Source: Erwinia sorbitola (GTDB taxonomy: Bacteria; Pseudomonadota; Gammaproteobacteria; Enterobacterales; Enterobacteriaceae). From it: a stretch of 64,000 nt of DNA. The translations under genes and the position numbers were made by a program. The DNA lies in NCBI RefSeq assembly GCF_009738185.1, contig NZ_CP046509.1, positions 933,501 through 997,500 on the forward strand, written 5' to 3'. The notes under the pieces are model-generated. The model was not told the DNA's origin, ran no database searches, and worked only from the letters and a program-made list of their open reading frames with translations. Shown one piece after another: positions 26,635-34,749 of this stretch; the stretch's first letter is position 1, and each line of letters opens with the position of its first letter.

Positions 26635-27240
26635 ATGGCGCAGCATGATGAAAATGTAGTGTGGCACGCGCATCCGGTCAGCCGGGAACAGCGCGAGCAG
26701 CAGCATGGTCATCAGGGCGTGGTACTGTGGTTTACCGGGCTGTCAGGTTCCGGTAAATCCACGGTTGCCGGCGCGCTTGAGCAGGCGCTGCATCAACTGG
26801 GCGTCAGCAGCTATCTGCTGGACGGTGATAACGTGCGTCATGGCCTGTGCCGCGATCTCGGTTTCAGCGATGACGACCGTAAAGAGAATATTCGTCGTGT
26901 CGGTGAAGTGGCGAAACTGATGGTAGATGCCGGGCTGGTGGTTCTGACGGCCTTTATCTCTCCCCATCGTGCCGAGCGCCAGATGGTGCGTGAAATGGTG
27001 GGAGAAGGGCGCTTTATTGAGGTTTTCGTCGATACGCCGCTGGCTATCTGCGAAGCGCGCGATCCTAAGGGACTGTATAAAAAGGCCAGAGCCGGGGAAC
27101 TGCGTAATTTTACCGGTATTGATGCTGCCTATGAAGCTCCTGAATCAGCGGATATTCATCTGGATGGCGAACAATTAGTAACACATTTAACCACGCAGTT
27201 ATTAGACCTGCTGCGTCAGCGAGATATTATCAAACCCTGA
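26635..27240 (+). CDS. cysC: Adenylylsulfate (APS) kinase
   Basis: CysC phosphorylates APS to PAPS, the substrate of CysH. The 201 residues equal E. coli CysC. The P-loop is GLSGSGKST, with LLDGDNVRHGL and the family signature AFISPHRAERQMVRE, whose serine is phosphorylated. The start at 26635 (MAQHDENVVWHAHPV) matches E. coli; the longer open frame from 26572 overlaps cysN and has no similarity. End of the cysGDNC run. Confidence 0.97.
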   Translation: MAQHDENVVWHAHPVSREQREQQHGHQGVVLWFTGLSGSGKSTVAGALEQALHQLGVSSYLLDGDNVRHGLCRDLGFSDDDRKENIRRVGEVAKLMVDAGLVVLTAFISPHRAERQMVREMVGEGRFIEVFVDTPLAICEARDPKGLYKKARAGELRNFTGIDAAYEAPESADIHLDGEQLVTHLTTQLLDLLRQRDIIKP

Positions 27241-27316
27241 GAGAGCTTCGGCTAACGTCCGTACGCGGGCGGTTACCAGATGGGGGCGTAACAGCCTCCA
27301 TCTAAGCATCAACGGG

Positions 27317-27643
27317 ATGTCTATGCAAAACGTTACCCCCATGCTGGCACGTAAAGACGAATGCGATCGGGAAGAGCCGTCATGGGCCATCCCCGGTGGC
27401 GTGATGGGCTTTGTTTCCTGGTGGGTCGCGCTGGCGATTCCGTTCCTGTTATATGGTTCCACCACTCTGTTTTTCCTCCTCTATACCTGGCCCTTCTTCC
27501 TGGCACTGTTGCCCGTATCGGTTCTGGTTGGTTTTGTGGTAACCATGCCGTTACGCGAGCATTTAATTTGTGCGGCGCTGGCGACGGTACTGGTGGTTGT
27601 CGCGCTGTTTTGGCTGTTATTTACTCTGCTGACCGGCTGGTAA
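27317..27643 (+). CDS. ygbE: YgbE-like inner membrane protein (DUF3561)
   Basis: A 108-residue membrane protein similar to E. coli YgbE, which occupies the same place between cysC and ftsB. The cytoplasmic acidic N-terminus is followed by the PSWAIPGGVMGFVSWW segment and three to four hydrophobic helices containing YGSTTLFFLLYTWPFFLAL. No function is known for the family. The start could also be the second ATG at 27323. The 236 bases to ftsB hold no gene that I can see. Confidence 0.88.
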   Translation: MSMQNVTPMLARKDECDREEPSWAIPGGVMGFVSWWVALAIPFLLYGSTTLFFLLYTWPFFLALLPVSVLVGFVVTMPLREHLICAALATVLVVVALFWLLFTLLTGW

Positions 27644-27879
27644 CCCGTGATACGCCGGTGGGGTGAGGGCTGGCTGCCATCTGCATTAATCCGGTTTGTT
27701 ATGTGAAATTAAGTCGCAACGTTACAAAACCTCATAATACAGGGCGTCAGGATCCGCTGATTGTGCTGTTTTTTAACGCGTACAGACGCCTTATTCTGAG
27801 AAAATGGTTCTATTTCACCGACGGAGTGGAGTCGCAACAAAAGTTATGGGATGATTGAGCCGTTTTTCAGGGGGCGGGG

Positions 27880-28191
27880 ATGGGAAAACTTACGTTGCTG
27901 TTACTTGTACTTCTCGGCTGGCTGCAATATTCGCTCTGGCTGGGCAAGAACGGCATTCATGATTATACACGCGTTAATGAGGATGTTGCGGTGCAACAGG
28001 CCAATAACGCCAAGCTTAAAGCGCGAAACGATCAGCTTTTTGCCGAAATCGACGACTTAAACGGCGGTTCGGAAGCGATCGAGGAACGCGCACGCAATGA
28101 GCTGGGGATGATAAAACCCGGCGAGACCTTCTATCGCCTTGTGCCGGATCAATCGAAACGAAACGCGCAGCAGCGAACGGCCAGTCAGTAA
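27880..28191 (+). CDS. ftsB: Cell division protein FtsB
   Basis: FtsB forms the FtsQBL complex that licenses septal peptidoglycan synthesis by FtsWI. The 103 residues equal E. coli FtsB: a short cytoplasmic tail, one transmembrane helix (LTLLLLVLLGWLQYSLW), then a periplasmic coiled coil containing NAKLKARNDQLFAEI. The C-terminus ERARNELGMIKPGETFYRLV matches E. coli. It heads ftsB-ispD-ispF-truD with gaps of 8, 11 and 3 bases. Confidence 0.97.
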   Translation: MGKLTLLLLVLLGWLQYSLWLGKNGIHDYTRVNEDVAVQQANNAKLKARNDQLFAEIDDLNGGSEAIEERARNELGMIKPGETFYRLVPDQSKRNAQQRTASQ

Positions 28192-28199
28192 CCATCACC

Positions 28200-28913
28200 A
28201 TGAACATCATGAATAGCGCCGAATCCTTTCCGGAGATTATTGCCGTCGTCCCCGCTGCGGGGATCGGCAGCCGTATGCTCTCCGAATGCCCCAAGCAGTA
28301 TCTCACCATCGGTGATAAAACCATTCTGGAACACAGCATTGACGCGCTGCTGGCCCATCCGGCCGTCAGTCGGGTGATTGTTGCTCTCAGCCCGCAGGAT
28401 GTGCATTTTCACCGGCTGCCTGTGGCGCAGGATACACGCGTGACCACGGTGATCGGCGGCGGGCAGCGTGCTGATTCTGTGCTGGCAGGTTTGCAGGCAG
28501 CAAAAGAGGCGCAGTGGGTGCTGGTGCATGATGCCGCACGGCCCTGTCTGCATCTCAGCGATCTGACCCGGCTGCTGGCGCTTACTGCCACCAGCGAAGT
28601 GGGCGGTATTCTTGCCGCTCCGGTGCGCGATACCATGAAACGCGCCATCGGTGGCCGCAGTGATATAGACCATACCGTCGAGCGCGAAGCCCTCTGGCAT
28701 GCGCTGACGCCGCAACTTTTTCCGCAGGCGTTATTGCACGACTGCCTGCTGCGCGCCCTGAATGAAGGCGCCACCATCACGGATGAAGCCTCTGCGCTGG
28801 AGTATTGCGGCTATCACCCCGAGCTGGTTAGCGGCCGCAGTGATAATCTCAAAGTAACGCGGCCGGAAGACCTGGCGCTGGCGCAATTTTATCTGACCCA
28901 AATACAGAGCTAG
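28200..28913 (+). CDS. ispD: 2-C-methyl-D-erythritol 4-phosphate cytidylyltransferase
   Basis: IspD joins CTP to methylerythritol phosphate in the non-mevalonate isoprenoid pathway. The 237 residues (E. coli 236) contain the nucleotide-binding PAAGIGSRM with ECPKQYL, the family signature VLVHDAARPC, APVRDTMKR and TDEASALEYCG. CTP comes from PyrG, encoded earlier in the window. Two methionines (28200 and 28209) could start translation; the first is used. Confidence 0.96.
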   Translation: MNIMNSAESFPEIIAVVPAAGIGSRMLSECPKQYLTIGDKTILEHSIDALLAHPAVSRVIVALSPQDVHFHRLPVAQDTRVTTVIGGGQRADSVLAGLQAAKEAQWVLVHDAARPCLHLSDLTRLLALTATSEVGGILAAPVRDTMKRAIGGRSDIDHTVEREALWHALTPQLFPQALLHDCLLRALNEGATITDEASALEYCGYHPELVSGRSDNLKVTRPEDLALAQFYLTQIQS

Positions 28914-28924
28914 GAGAACGTATA

Positions 28925-29398
28925 ATGCGTATCGGTCACGGTTTTGATGTTCATGCCTTTGGCGGCGAAGGCCCGCTGATTATTGGCGGCGTACGAATCC
29001 CTTACGAAAAAGGGTTACTGGCTCACTCAGATGGTGACGTGGCACTGCACGCGCTGACCGATGCGCTGCTGGGTGCGGCGGCACTGGGCGATATTGGCAA
29101 GCTGTTCCCGGACACTGACGATGCCTATAAAGGTGCTGACAGCCGCGAGCTGCTGCGCGAAGCGATGCGTCAGATTGCTAAAAAAGGCTATCGCGCAGGC
29201 AATGTCGATGTGACGATTATTGCCCAGGCACCAAAAATGCTGCCTCATGTGCCGCAGATGCGCATCAATATTGCAGAAGATCTCGGTATCCATATGGATG
29301 AGGTCAACGTGAAAGCGACCACCACCGAAAAACTGGGCTTTACCGGTCGCGGTGAAGGCATCGCCTGCGAAGCCGTCGCCCTGTTGATGAAGGTATAA
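28925..29398 (+). CDS. ispF: 2-C-methyl-D-erythritol 2,4-cyclodiphosphate synthase
   Basis: IspF cyclises the CDP-methylerythritol phosphate intermediate, releasing CMP. The 157 residues (E. coli 159) carry zinc ligands in GHGFDVHAFG (Asp and His) and LAHSDGDVALHALTDALLGA, plus ATTTEKLGFTGRGEGIACEAV at the C-terminus. It directly follows ispD, with a clear AGGAG before the ATG. Confidence 0.97.
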   Translation: MRIGHGFDVHAFGGEGPLIIGGVRIPYEKGLLAHSDGDVALHALTDALLGAAALGDIGKLFPDTDDAYKGADSRELLREAMRQIAKKGYRAGNVDVTIIAQAPKMLPHVPQMRINIAEDLGIHMDEVNVKATTTEKLGFTGRGEGIACEAVALLMKV

Positions 29399-29401
29399 CC
29401 G

Positions 29402-30451
29402 ATGGATCTTACCCAACAGGGCTGGCTGCACGGTCAGCCGGTTGCCAGCGGCGTGCTGAAGGCCAACGCTGAAGATTTCGTGGTGATTGAAGACCTCGGC
29501 TACGCCCCTGATGGCGATGGCGAACAGCTGCTGGTGCGCATCCGTAAAAATGGCTGCAACACCCGCTTTGTGGCTGAAGCGCTGGCAAAATTTGTTGGCA
29601 TCCACGCGCGTGATGTCAGTTTTGCCGGAATGAAAGATCGCCATGCGGTGACCGAACAGTGGTTCTGCCTGCGAGTGCCGGGAAAAATCACCCCCGATCT
29701 TACGGCGTTTGAGCTGCCGGGCGTTGAGGTGCTGGAAAGTGCCCGCCATCGCCGCAAGCTGCGTACCGGTGCGTTACAGGGCAATGCTTTTACCCTGGTG
29801 CTGCGTCAGATTTCTGACCGTGACGCGGTGGAACAACGCCTGCAGCTGATTGCCCGTGACGGTGTGCCGAACTATTTCGGCAGCCAGCGTTTTGGTCATG
29901 AAGGCAATAACCTGACGATGGCGCAGCGCTGGGCCGCGGATGAAATCCGCGTACGCGAGCGTAATAAACGCAGCTTTATTCTCTCTGCTGCCCGCAGCGC
30001 GATGTTTAATCAGGTGGTCAGCGATCGACTGGCGCAGCAGGGTTCCCTGATTAAAGTCCTTCCGGGGGATGCATTGCAGCTTACCGGGCGTGGCAGCTGG
30101 TTTGTGGCCGAGGCGGCGGAGCTGGATACGCTGCAACAGCGCGTAAACACCAATGAGCTGCGTATTACCGCCCCGCTGCCGGGCAGCGGCGAATGGGGAA
30201 CGCGCGATGAAGCGCTGGCCTTTGAGCAGCAGAGCCTGGTGGGTCAGGAAGCGCTGATTGCGCTGATGGATCGCGAGCGTGTGGATGCCGCCCGCCGCGC
30301 GATGCTGGTCATTCCCCGCGATCTGCGCTGGAACTGGTGGGACGACGTGACGCTGGAGATGAACTTCTGGCTGCCAGCCGGTAGCTTTGCCACCAGCGTG
30401 GTGCGTGAACTGCTGCTGACCCAGGGCAGCGCGGCGGAAGTGGACGAGTAA
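29402..30451 (+). CDS. truD: tRNA pseudouridine(13) synthase TruD
   Basis: TruD converts U13 to pseudouridine in tRNA-Glu. The 349 residues equal E. coli TruD. The catalytic aspartate lies in FAGMKDRHAVTEQWF; NYFGSQRFGHEGNNL and the NFWLPAGSFATSVVRELL C-terminus are diagnostic. In E. coli the truD 3' end lies against surE; here truD is followed instead by a hairpin and an eight-gene lipid cluster. Confidence 0.97.
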   Translation: MDLTQQGWLHGQPVASGVLKANAEDFVVIEDLGYAPDGDGEQLLVRIRKNGCNTRFVAEALAKFVGIHARDVSFAGMKDRHAVTEQWFCLRVPGKITPDLTAFELPGVEVLESARHRRKLRTGALQGNAFTLVLRQISDRDAVEQRLQLIARDGVPNYFGSQRFGHEGNNLTMAQRWAADEIRVRERNKRSFILSAARSAMFNQVVSDRLAQQGSLIKVLPGDALQLTGRGSWFVAEAAELDTLQQRVNTNELRITAPLPGSGEWGTRDEALAFEQQSLVGQEALIALMDRERVDAARRAMLVIPRDLRWNWWDDVTLEMNFWLPAGSFATSVVRELLLTQGSAAEVDE

Positions 30452-30467
30452 CTTTTTCCACGCCTTT

Positions 30468-30497
30468 AGCAGGGCCTGTACCCCAGCAGGCTCTGCT
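30468..30497 (+). terminator. Possible terminator after truD
   Basis: AGCAGGGCCTG (30468-30478) pairs with CAGGCTCTGCT (30487-30497) with one G-T wobble across an 8-base loop, 16 bases after the truD stop. The following bases are AT-rich without a clean T-run. It would insulate the lipid cluster from ispDF-truD transcription. Confidence 0.45.
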
Positions 30498-30567
30498 GAT
30501 TTATTCACTTAAGTCAGCTATTTCACTCTGTTTTTCCCCGTTCGCCCCCTTCTCATTTCCCGATAAT

Positions 30568-30595
30568 TTGCGGTGAACCGCTCTTCCGTTACAAT
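30568..30595 (+). promoter_or_regulatory. Predicted sigma-70 promoter of the lipid cluster
   Basis: TTGCGG (30568-30573) and TACAAT (30590-30595) are 16 bases apart and lie 24 bases before the first cluster gene, which gives a very short leader. This is the only promoter-like pair I see in the 168-base gap. Confidence 0.5.
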
Positions 30596-30619
30596 GCGAA
30601 ATAATATTGCAGTCTGTTA

Positions 30620-31651
30620 ATGGGAAAGCGGATGAACCAGCCCCATCTGCCAGCGCCGGAGAGCGCCACGGCTTTTATACCTCTGAAAATTATTGCCAGC
30701 GGCGTAGCTCTGCCCCCCGGCTGCATCACCTCTGCAATGCTGGATCAGCGTCTTGGCTTCAGGCCTGGCTATGTGGAAAAACGCTCGGGTATCAGCCACC
30801 GCTATCATGCAGATAATCAGGCAAGCCAGGCCCGGCTCGGAGCCGATGCGCTTGCCGCCGCACTGAATGAAAATCATATTGACCCGGCCTCGATAGATCT
30901 GCTGATTTTTGCCTCGGCGATCGCCGTACAGGCGTTGCCATGCAGTGCGATACAGGTGCTTAAGCTGTCATCGCTACCTCCCGGCATAGCGGTGTTTGAT
31001 ATCAACAGCAGCTGCGTTAGTTTTATTTCGGCGTTACAGGTGGCGGCCGGCCTGGTGAACTGCGGAGCCTATCGGCGTATTGCCATCGTCTCTGCCGAGC
31101 TGGCCTCACGCGGTATTGACTGGGAACATGAAGAGTCCTCGCTGATCTTTGGCGACGGCGCGGCCTGCGCTATCGTTGAGCGCGGCGACGGGCAGAGCGG
31201 GATTCTCTCCTGCCTGATGGAGAGCTGGCCGGATGGCAGTGAGCTTTGTGAGATCCGCGCGGGGGGGACTCGCTGTAACCCGCGCAGCGGTATGCGTGAC
31301 AGTGATTTTCTGTTCCATATGCAGGGTAAAAAACTGTTCCGTCAGGCTTCCGGGCTGATTGAAGATTATCTGTCGCGGCTGCTGGCGATGGCCGGACTGA
31401 GCCTCGCGCAGATTGCTACGGTGGTGCCGCATCAGGCCAGCCACCTGTCGCTGGAGCATATGCGCAAACGTCTCAATGTCAGCAGCGAGGCGCTGGTGGA
31501 TATTTACCGTCATCGCGGAAATCAGGTAGCAGCGTCGATCCCCAGCGCCCTGCATGAGGCGATTGTCACCGATCGCTTCCGCAAAGGGCCGGTGATGCTG
31601 ATTGGCACTGCCGCCGGATTAACTCTCGGCGGCATGGTATTGCTGCCGTGA
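30620..31651 (+). CDS. Beta-ketoacyl synthase III-like condensing enzyme (FabH/OleA type)
   Basis: A 343-residue thiolase-fold condensing enzyme. The catalytic triad is Cys132 (DINSSCVSF), His271 (VVPHQASHLS) and Asn301 (HRGNQVAASIPSA), the Cys-His-Asn set of KAS III and of the head-to-head condensing enzyme OleA. GDGAACAIVE and the terminal GTAAGLTLGGM match the family. FabH for primary metabolism is normally encoded in the fab cluster, so this copy is specialised. It opens the cluster, and its TGA overlaps the next GTG start (GTGA). It most likely condenses an acyl-CoA or acyl-ACP with a second acyl or malonyl unit; the choice cannot be read from sequence. A second ATG at 30632 is a possible start. 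Confidence 0.88.
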   Translation: MGKRMNQPHLPAPESATAFIPLKIIASGVALPPGCITSAMLDQRLGFRPGYVEKRSGISHRYHADNQASQARLGADALAAALNENHIDPASIDLLIFASAIAVQALPCSAIQVLKLSSLPPGIAVFDINSSCVSFISALQVAAGLVNCGAYRRIAIVSAELASRGIDWEHEESSLIFGDGAACAIVERGDGQSGILSCLMESWPDGSELCEIRAGGTRCNPRSGMRDSDFLFHMQGKKLFRQASGLIEDYLSRLLAMAGLSLAQIATVVPHQASHLSLEHMRKRLNVSSEALVDIYRHRGNQVAASIPSALHEAIVTDRFRKGPVMLIGTAAGLTLGGMVLLP

Positions 31652-32664
31652 AGATTCTGGTGACCGGAGCCACCAGCGGGTTAGGGCGCAACGCCGTGGA
31701 GTGGCTGCTGGCCGCCGGACATCAGGTTCATGCTACCGGACGTGACCGGGCGGTGGGGGCGTTACTTCAGCAGACCGGCGCGGCTTTTACCGCCCTTGAT
31801 CTGGCCTCAGCCACGGTTGCAGACTGCGCAGCGCTGGTAGAAGGGGCCGACACGGTCTGGCACTGTGCTGCTAAATCCTCCCCCTGGGGCAGGCGTGAAG
31901 ATTTCTGGCAGGCAAATGTGGTTGCCACTGAGCGCCTGACCGCTGCCGCCGGGCAGCAGGGGGTGGCGCGCTTTATTCATATCTCAACTCCGGCAATCTA
32001 TTTCGATTACTCCCCTCACTACGATATTGCGGAGACGTTTCGCGCCCGGCGCTTTGCCAGCCACTATGCCGCCAGTAAATTCGCCGCCGAGCAGGTGGTC
32101 GTACAGCGGGTAGCGCAATATGCCGCCACCACCTTTGTCATGCTGCGTCCACGGGCGCTGTTTGGTGCTCACGACCGGGTCATTGTGCCCCGTCTGCTGG
32201 CACAGCTGCGGCGTGATAACGGCGTGCTGCGCCTGCCCAACGGCGGCACTGCGCTACTCGATCTGACCTTTGTACTCAACGTGGTTCAGGCAATGTGGCT
32301 GGCTACTGAGTTGCCTGCTCTGAATTCTGGCGCGGTGTATAACATCACCAATCAACAGCCGGTAACGCTGGCGCAGGTGCTGCATCAGTTGCTGAACCAG
32401 CAGCTTGGATTAGCGTGTGAAATCCGTTCGCTCCCGGCCAGCCTGCTGTATGGTGTGGCCGCGCTGATGGAGGGCGTCGCGTTACTGACGCGCCGCGAAC
32501 CGCTGCTGACCCGCTACAGCGTGGGGGCGGTCAGCACTGATATGACCCTCTGCCAGCGGCGTGCCATCGATGAACTCGGCTATCGTCCGCACTATTCCAT
32601 GGAGGAGGCGATTGCGCTGACGGGGGCCTGGTGGCGGCAGCAGGGAGTCGGCAAAATTGGCTAA
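31648..32664 (+). CDS. NAD-dependent epimerase/3-beta-HSD-like reductase (OleD-like)
   Basis: An extended short-chain dehydrogenase of 338 residues. The Rossmann motif TGATSGLG is at residues 6-13 and the catalytic Tyr140-x3-Lys144 is in HYAASKFAAEQ, with an upstream serine/threonine in HISTPAIYFDYS. This subfamily includes 3-beta-hydroxysteroid dehydrogenases and OleD, which reduces the beta-keto acid made by OleA; its position right after an OleA-like enzyme supports that role. GTG start in a GTGA overlap with the preceding stop. A sugar epimerase role is less likely in this setting. Confidence 0.87.
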   Translation: MKILVTGATSGLGRNAVEWLLAAGHQVHATGRDRAVGALLQQTGAAFTALDLASATVADCAALVEGADTVWHCAAKSSPWGRREDFWQANVVATERLTAAAGQQGVARFIHISTPAIYFDYSPHYDIAETFRARRFASHYAASKFAAEQVVVQRVAQYAATTFVMLRPRALFGAHDRVIVPRLLAQLRRDNGVLRLPNGGTALLDLTFVLNVVQAMWLATELPALNSGAVYNITNQQPVTLAQVLHQLLNQQLGLACEIRSLPASLLYGVAALMEGVALLTRREPLLTRYSVGAVSTDMTLCQRRAIDELGYRPHYSMEEAIALTGAWWRQQGVGKIG

Positions 32665-33463
32665 ATTAACGACCTTTGAGGTGGGCTACTGCACTCATCG
32701 TGGCTGTATGGCACTGCGCGGCGCCGGGCTGCGCGTCTGCCGTTTTCCCGCACGCGCCTGGCTGCTGGAAGCCAATAACCGCCGCTGGCTATGGGATACC
32801 GGCTATGCAAGCCATTTTGCCGATCACACGCGCAGCGGGATTTTTCGTCTTTATGCGCAGATCACTCCGGTCTGGTTCTCACCGCAGCAGGCGCTGGTTG
32901 CCCAGCTGGCGCATGCCGGGTACCAGCCAGGGGACATTGAAGGGCTGATTATTTCCCACTTTCACGGTGACCATATTGCCGGACTGCATGATTTCCCGCA
33001 GGTGCCAATGATCAGTTCAGGCAGCGGGTGGCAGAAAACCCGCACGCTGCAAGGCTTCCGTGCATTAAAAAGTGCATTTGTTCCGGGGCTTATTCCCCCG
33101 GACTTTGAGTCACGCCTGCGCTTTGTCGAAAGCTTTGATGAGGTTGAGCTACCCGCTGAACTTCGTCCTTTTGAGCGCGGCTGGCTGCTGCCGGAGAGTA
33201 ACGGTGAGATTTTACTGGTGCCGCTGCCGGGCCATGCTGCCGGGCATCTGGGCGCGTTTGTGCTGCAAGATGACGGCTGGACGCTGCTGGCCAGCGATGC
33301 GGCCTGGTGCCCCGACAACTACCAGAAATTACGCGGCCCTTCGCCGCTGGCGAACCTGATTATGGATGACAGTGCAGCTTACTATCGCACGCTTAACCAG
33401 CTGCATCAGCTGTGGCGCGGGGGGAAAGCCCGTATTCTCCTGTGTCACGAGGGGGATTTATGA
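32657..33463 (+). CDS. Metallo-beta-lactamase-fold hydrolase
   Basis: A 268-residue MBL-fold hydrolase with a full dinuclear site: HFHGDH at residues 101-106, His193 in PLPGHAAGHLG, the bridging Asp in LASDAAW and the final His in LLCHEGD. Layout resembles lactonases and thioesterase-like members. The start is TTG at 32657, overlapping the previous gene by 8 bases; the first internal ATG would remove the conserved GYCTHRGC segment. No signal peptide, so it is cytoplasmic. In this cluster it may release or hydrolyse a thioester or lactone intermediate, a place held by the alpha/beta hydrolase OleB in ole clusters; this is inference. Confidence 0.85.
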   Translation: MAKLTTFEVGYCTHRGCMALRGAGLRVCRFPARAWLLEANNRRWLWDTGYASHFADHTRSGIFRLYAQITPVWFSPQQALVAQLAHAGYQPGDIEGLIISHFHGDHIAGLHDFPQVPMISSGSGWQKTRTLQGFRALKSAFVPGLIPPDFESRLRFVESFDEVELPAELRPFERGWLLPESNGEILLVPLPGHAAGHLGAFVLQDDGWTLLASDAAWCPDNYQKLRGPSPLANLIMDDSAAYYRTLNQLHQLWRGGKARILLCHEGDL

Positions 33464-34749
33464 TCCCACTGCGTATGCTGTGGCACTATTTCCGTGCACG
33501 CCGGCTCAGGTTCCGCGATCGTGCGGAACTGGAGCAGTGGCAGGAGAAGCAGCTGAAAAAATTCTCACGTGTTGTGCTGGCGAAGAGCCCATTTTATGCG
33601 CCGTATCGCCATCTGCCGCTGTCGGCGTGGCCACTGAGCGATAAAACAGAGATGATGGCGCACTTTGATCAGATGAATACCGCCGGGCTGGAGGTCGACA
33701 GGCTGCTGGAGTGTGCGCTGAAGAGCGAGCAGGATCGCGATTTTGCGCCAAAGGTCGGCCATTTCAGCGTTGGCTTGTCTTCCGGAACCTCCGGTCAGCG
33801 TGGTGTATTTGTTGTCAGTCCGCAGGAGCAGCGTATCTGGGCGGGGGGAATGCTGGCGAAGATGCTGCCGCGTGGGCTGCTCTCCGGTGAGCGTGTGGCG
33901 CTGTTTTTACGTGCGGATAATCATCTCTATCACAGCGTCGACACCCGCTGGCTGAGTCTGTCCTTCTACGATCTTTTCGCCCCTTTTAGCGATCATTTAC
34001 GCACTCTGCCGCAGTTTGCACCGACAATTATTGTTGCTCCGGCGCAGGTGCTGCGGGCGCTGGCGCTCGCCGTGCAGCGCGGACAGCTGGAGCTGAATGT
34101 CAGCCGGGTTATTTCGGTAGCAGAAGTGCTGGAGCCGCAGGATCGCCAGCTGTTGAGCACTGTTTTTGGTGATGTGGCCGAAGTATATCAGGCTACCGAA
34201 GGCTTTCTGGGGGCAACCTGTTCTCACGGACGCCTGCATCTTAATGAGGAGTTTATCCATATTGAGCCTGAATGGCTTGACGAGCGGCGTTTTACCCCCG
34301 TTATCACTGATTTTAGCCGACGTACGCAGCCAGTTGTCCGCTATCGCCTTGATGATGTGCTGGTTGCTGCCAGCGAACCTTGCCCCTGCGGGCAGCCGAC
34401 CCGCGTACTGGAAGCGATAGAAGGGCGGCGCGACGATCGGCTGCTGTTGCCCGATCTTAAAGGCGAAGTGCAGGGCGTATTTGCTGATGTATGCAGCCGT
34501 GCCATTGCCCGCAGCCTGCCGCTGACCAGCGATTACCGCCTGGTACAGACAGGCACACGGGATTTGCAGCTGATTAGCGATGCCAGCGAAGAGCAGCTTA
34601 TTGCCTGCCAGCAGGCGTTGATAGCGCTGTTTGTTCAGCAGGGCATCGCCACTGACTTTCTTCGCTGGCAGTTAAGCGTGCAGCCGCTGATGCCGCAGTT
34701 TGATCGTAAGCGGCGGCGCATTATTCGCCTGAAGGGAGAAGAGCTGTGA
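33460..34749 (+). CDS. CapK/F390-synthetase-related adenylate-forming enzyme
   Basis: A 429-residue adenylating enzyme of the PaaK/CapK group. The phosphate-binding loop is SSGTSG (residues 107-112), followed by YQATEGFLG, and VITDFSRRTQPVVRYRLDD carries the conserved aspartate and arginine; a CPCG pair follows. The family activates carboxylates as acyl-adenylates. The start at 33460 forms an ATGA overlap with the preceding stop and has a strong GAGGGGG site; the longer frame from 33412 (GTG) overlaps the hydrolase gene by 52 bases. Its place beside an OleA-like and an OleD-like enzyme suggests activation of a beta-hydroxy or fatty acid; the substrate is unknown. Confidence 0.83.
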   Translation: MIPLRMLWHYFRARRLRFRDRAELEQWQEKQLKKFSRVVLAKSPFYAPYRHLPLSAWPLSDKTEMMAHFDQMNTAGLEVDRLLECALKSEQDRDFAPKVGHFSVGLSSGTSGQRGVFVVSPQEQRIWAGGMLAKMLPRGLLSGERVALFLRADNHLYHSVDTRWLSLSFYDLFAPFSDHLRTLPQFAPTIIVAPAQVLRALALAVQRGQLELNVSRVISVAEVLEPQDRQLLSTVFGDVAEVYQATEGFLGATCSHGRLHLNEEFIHIEPEWLDERRFTPVITDFSRRTQPVVRYRLDDVLVAASEPCPCGQPTRVLEAIEGRRDDRLLLPDLKGEVQGVFADVCSRAIARSLPLTSDYRLVQTGTRDLQLISDASEEQLIACQQALIALFVQQGIATDFLRWQLSVQPLMPQFDRKRRRIIRLKGEEL

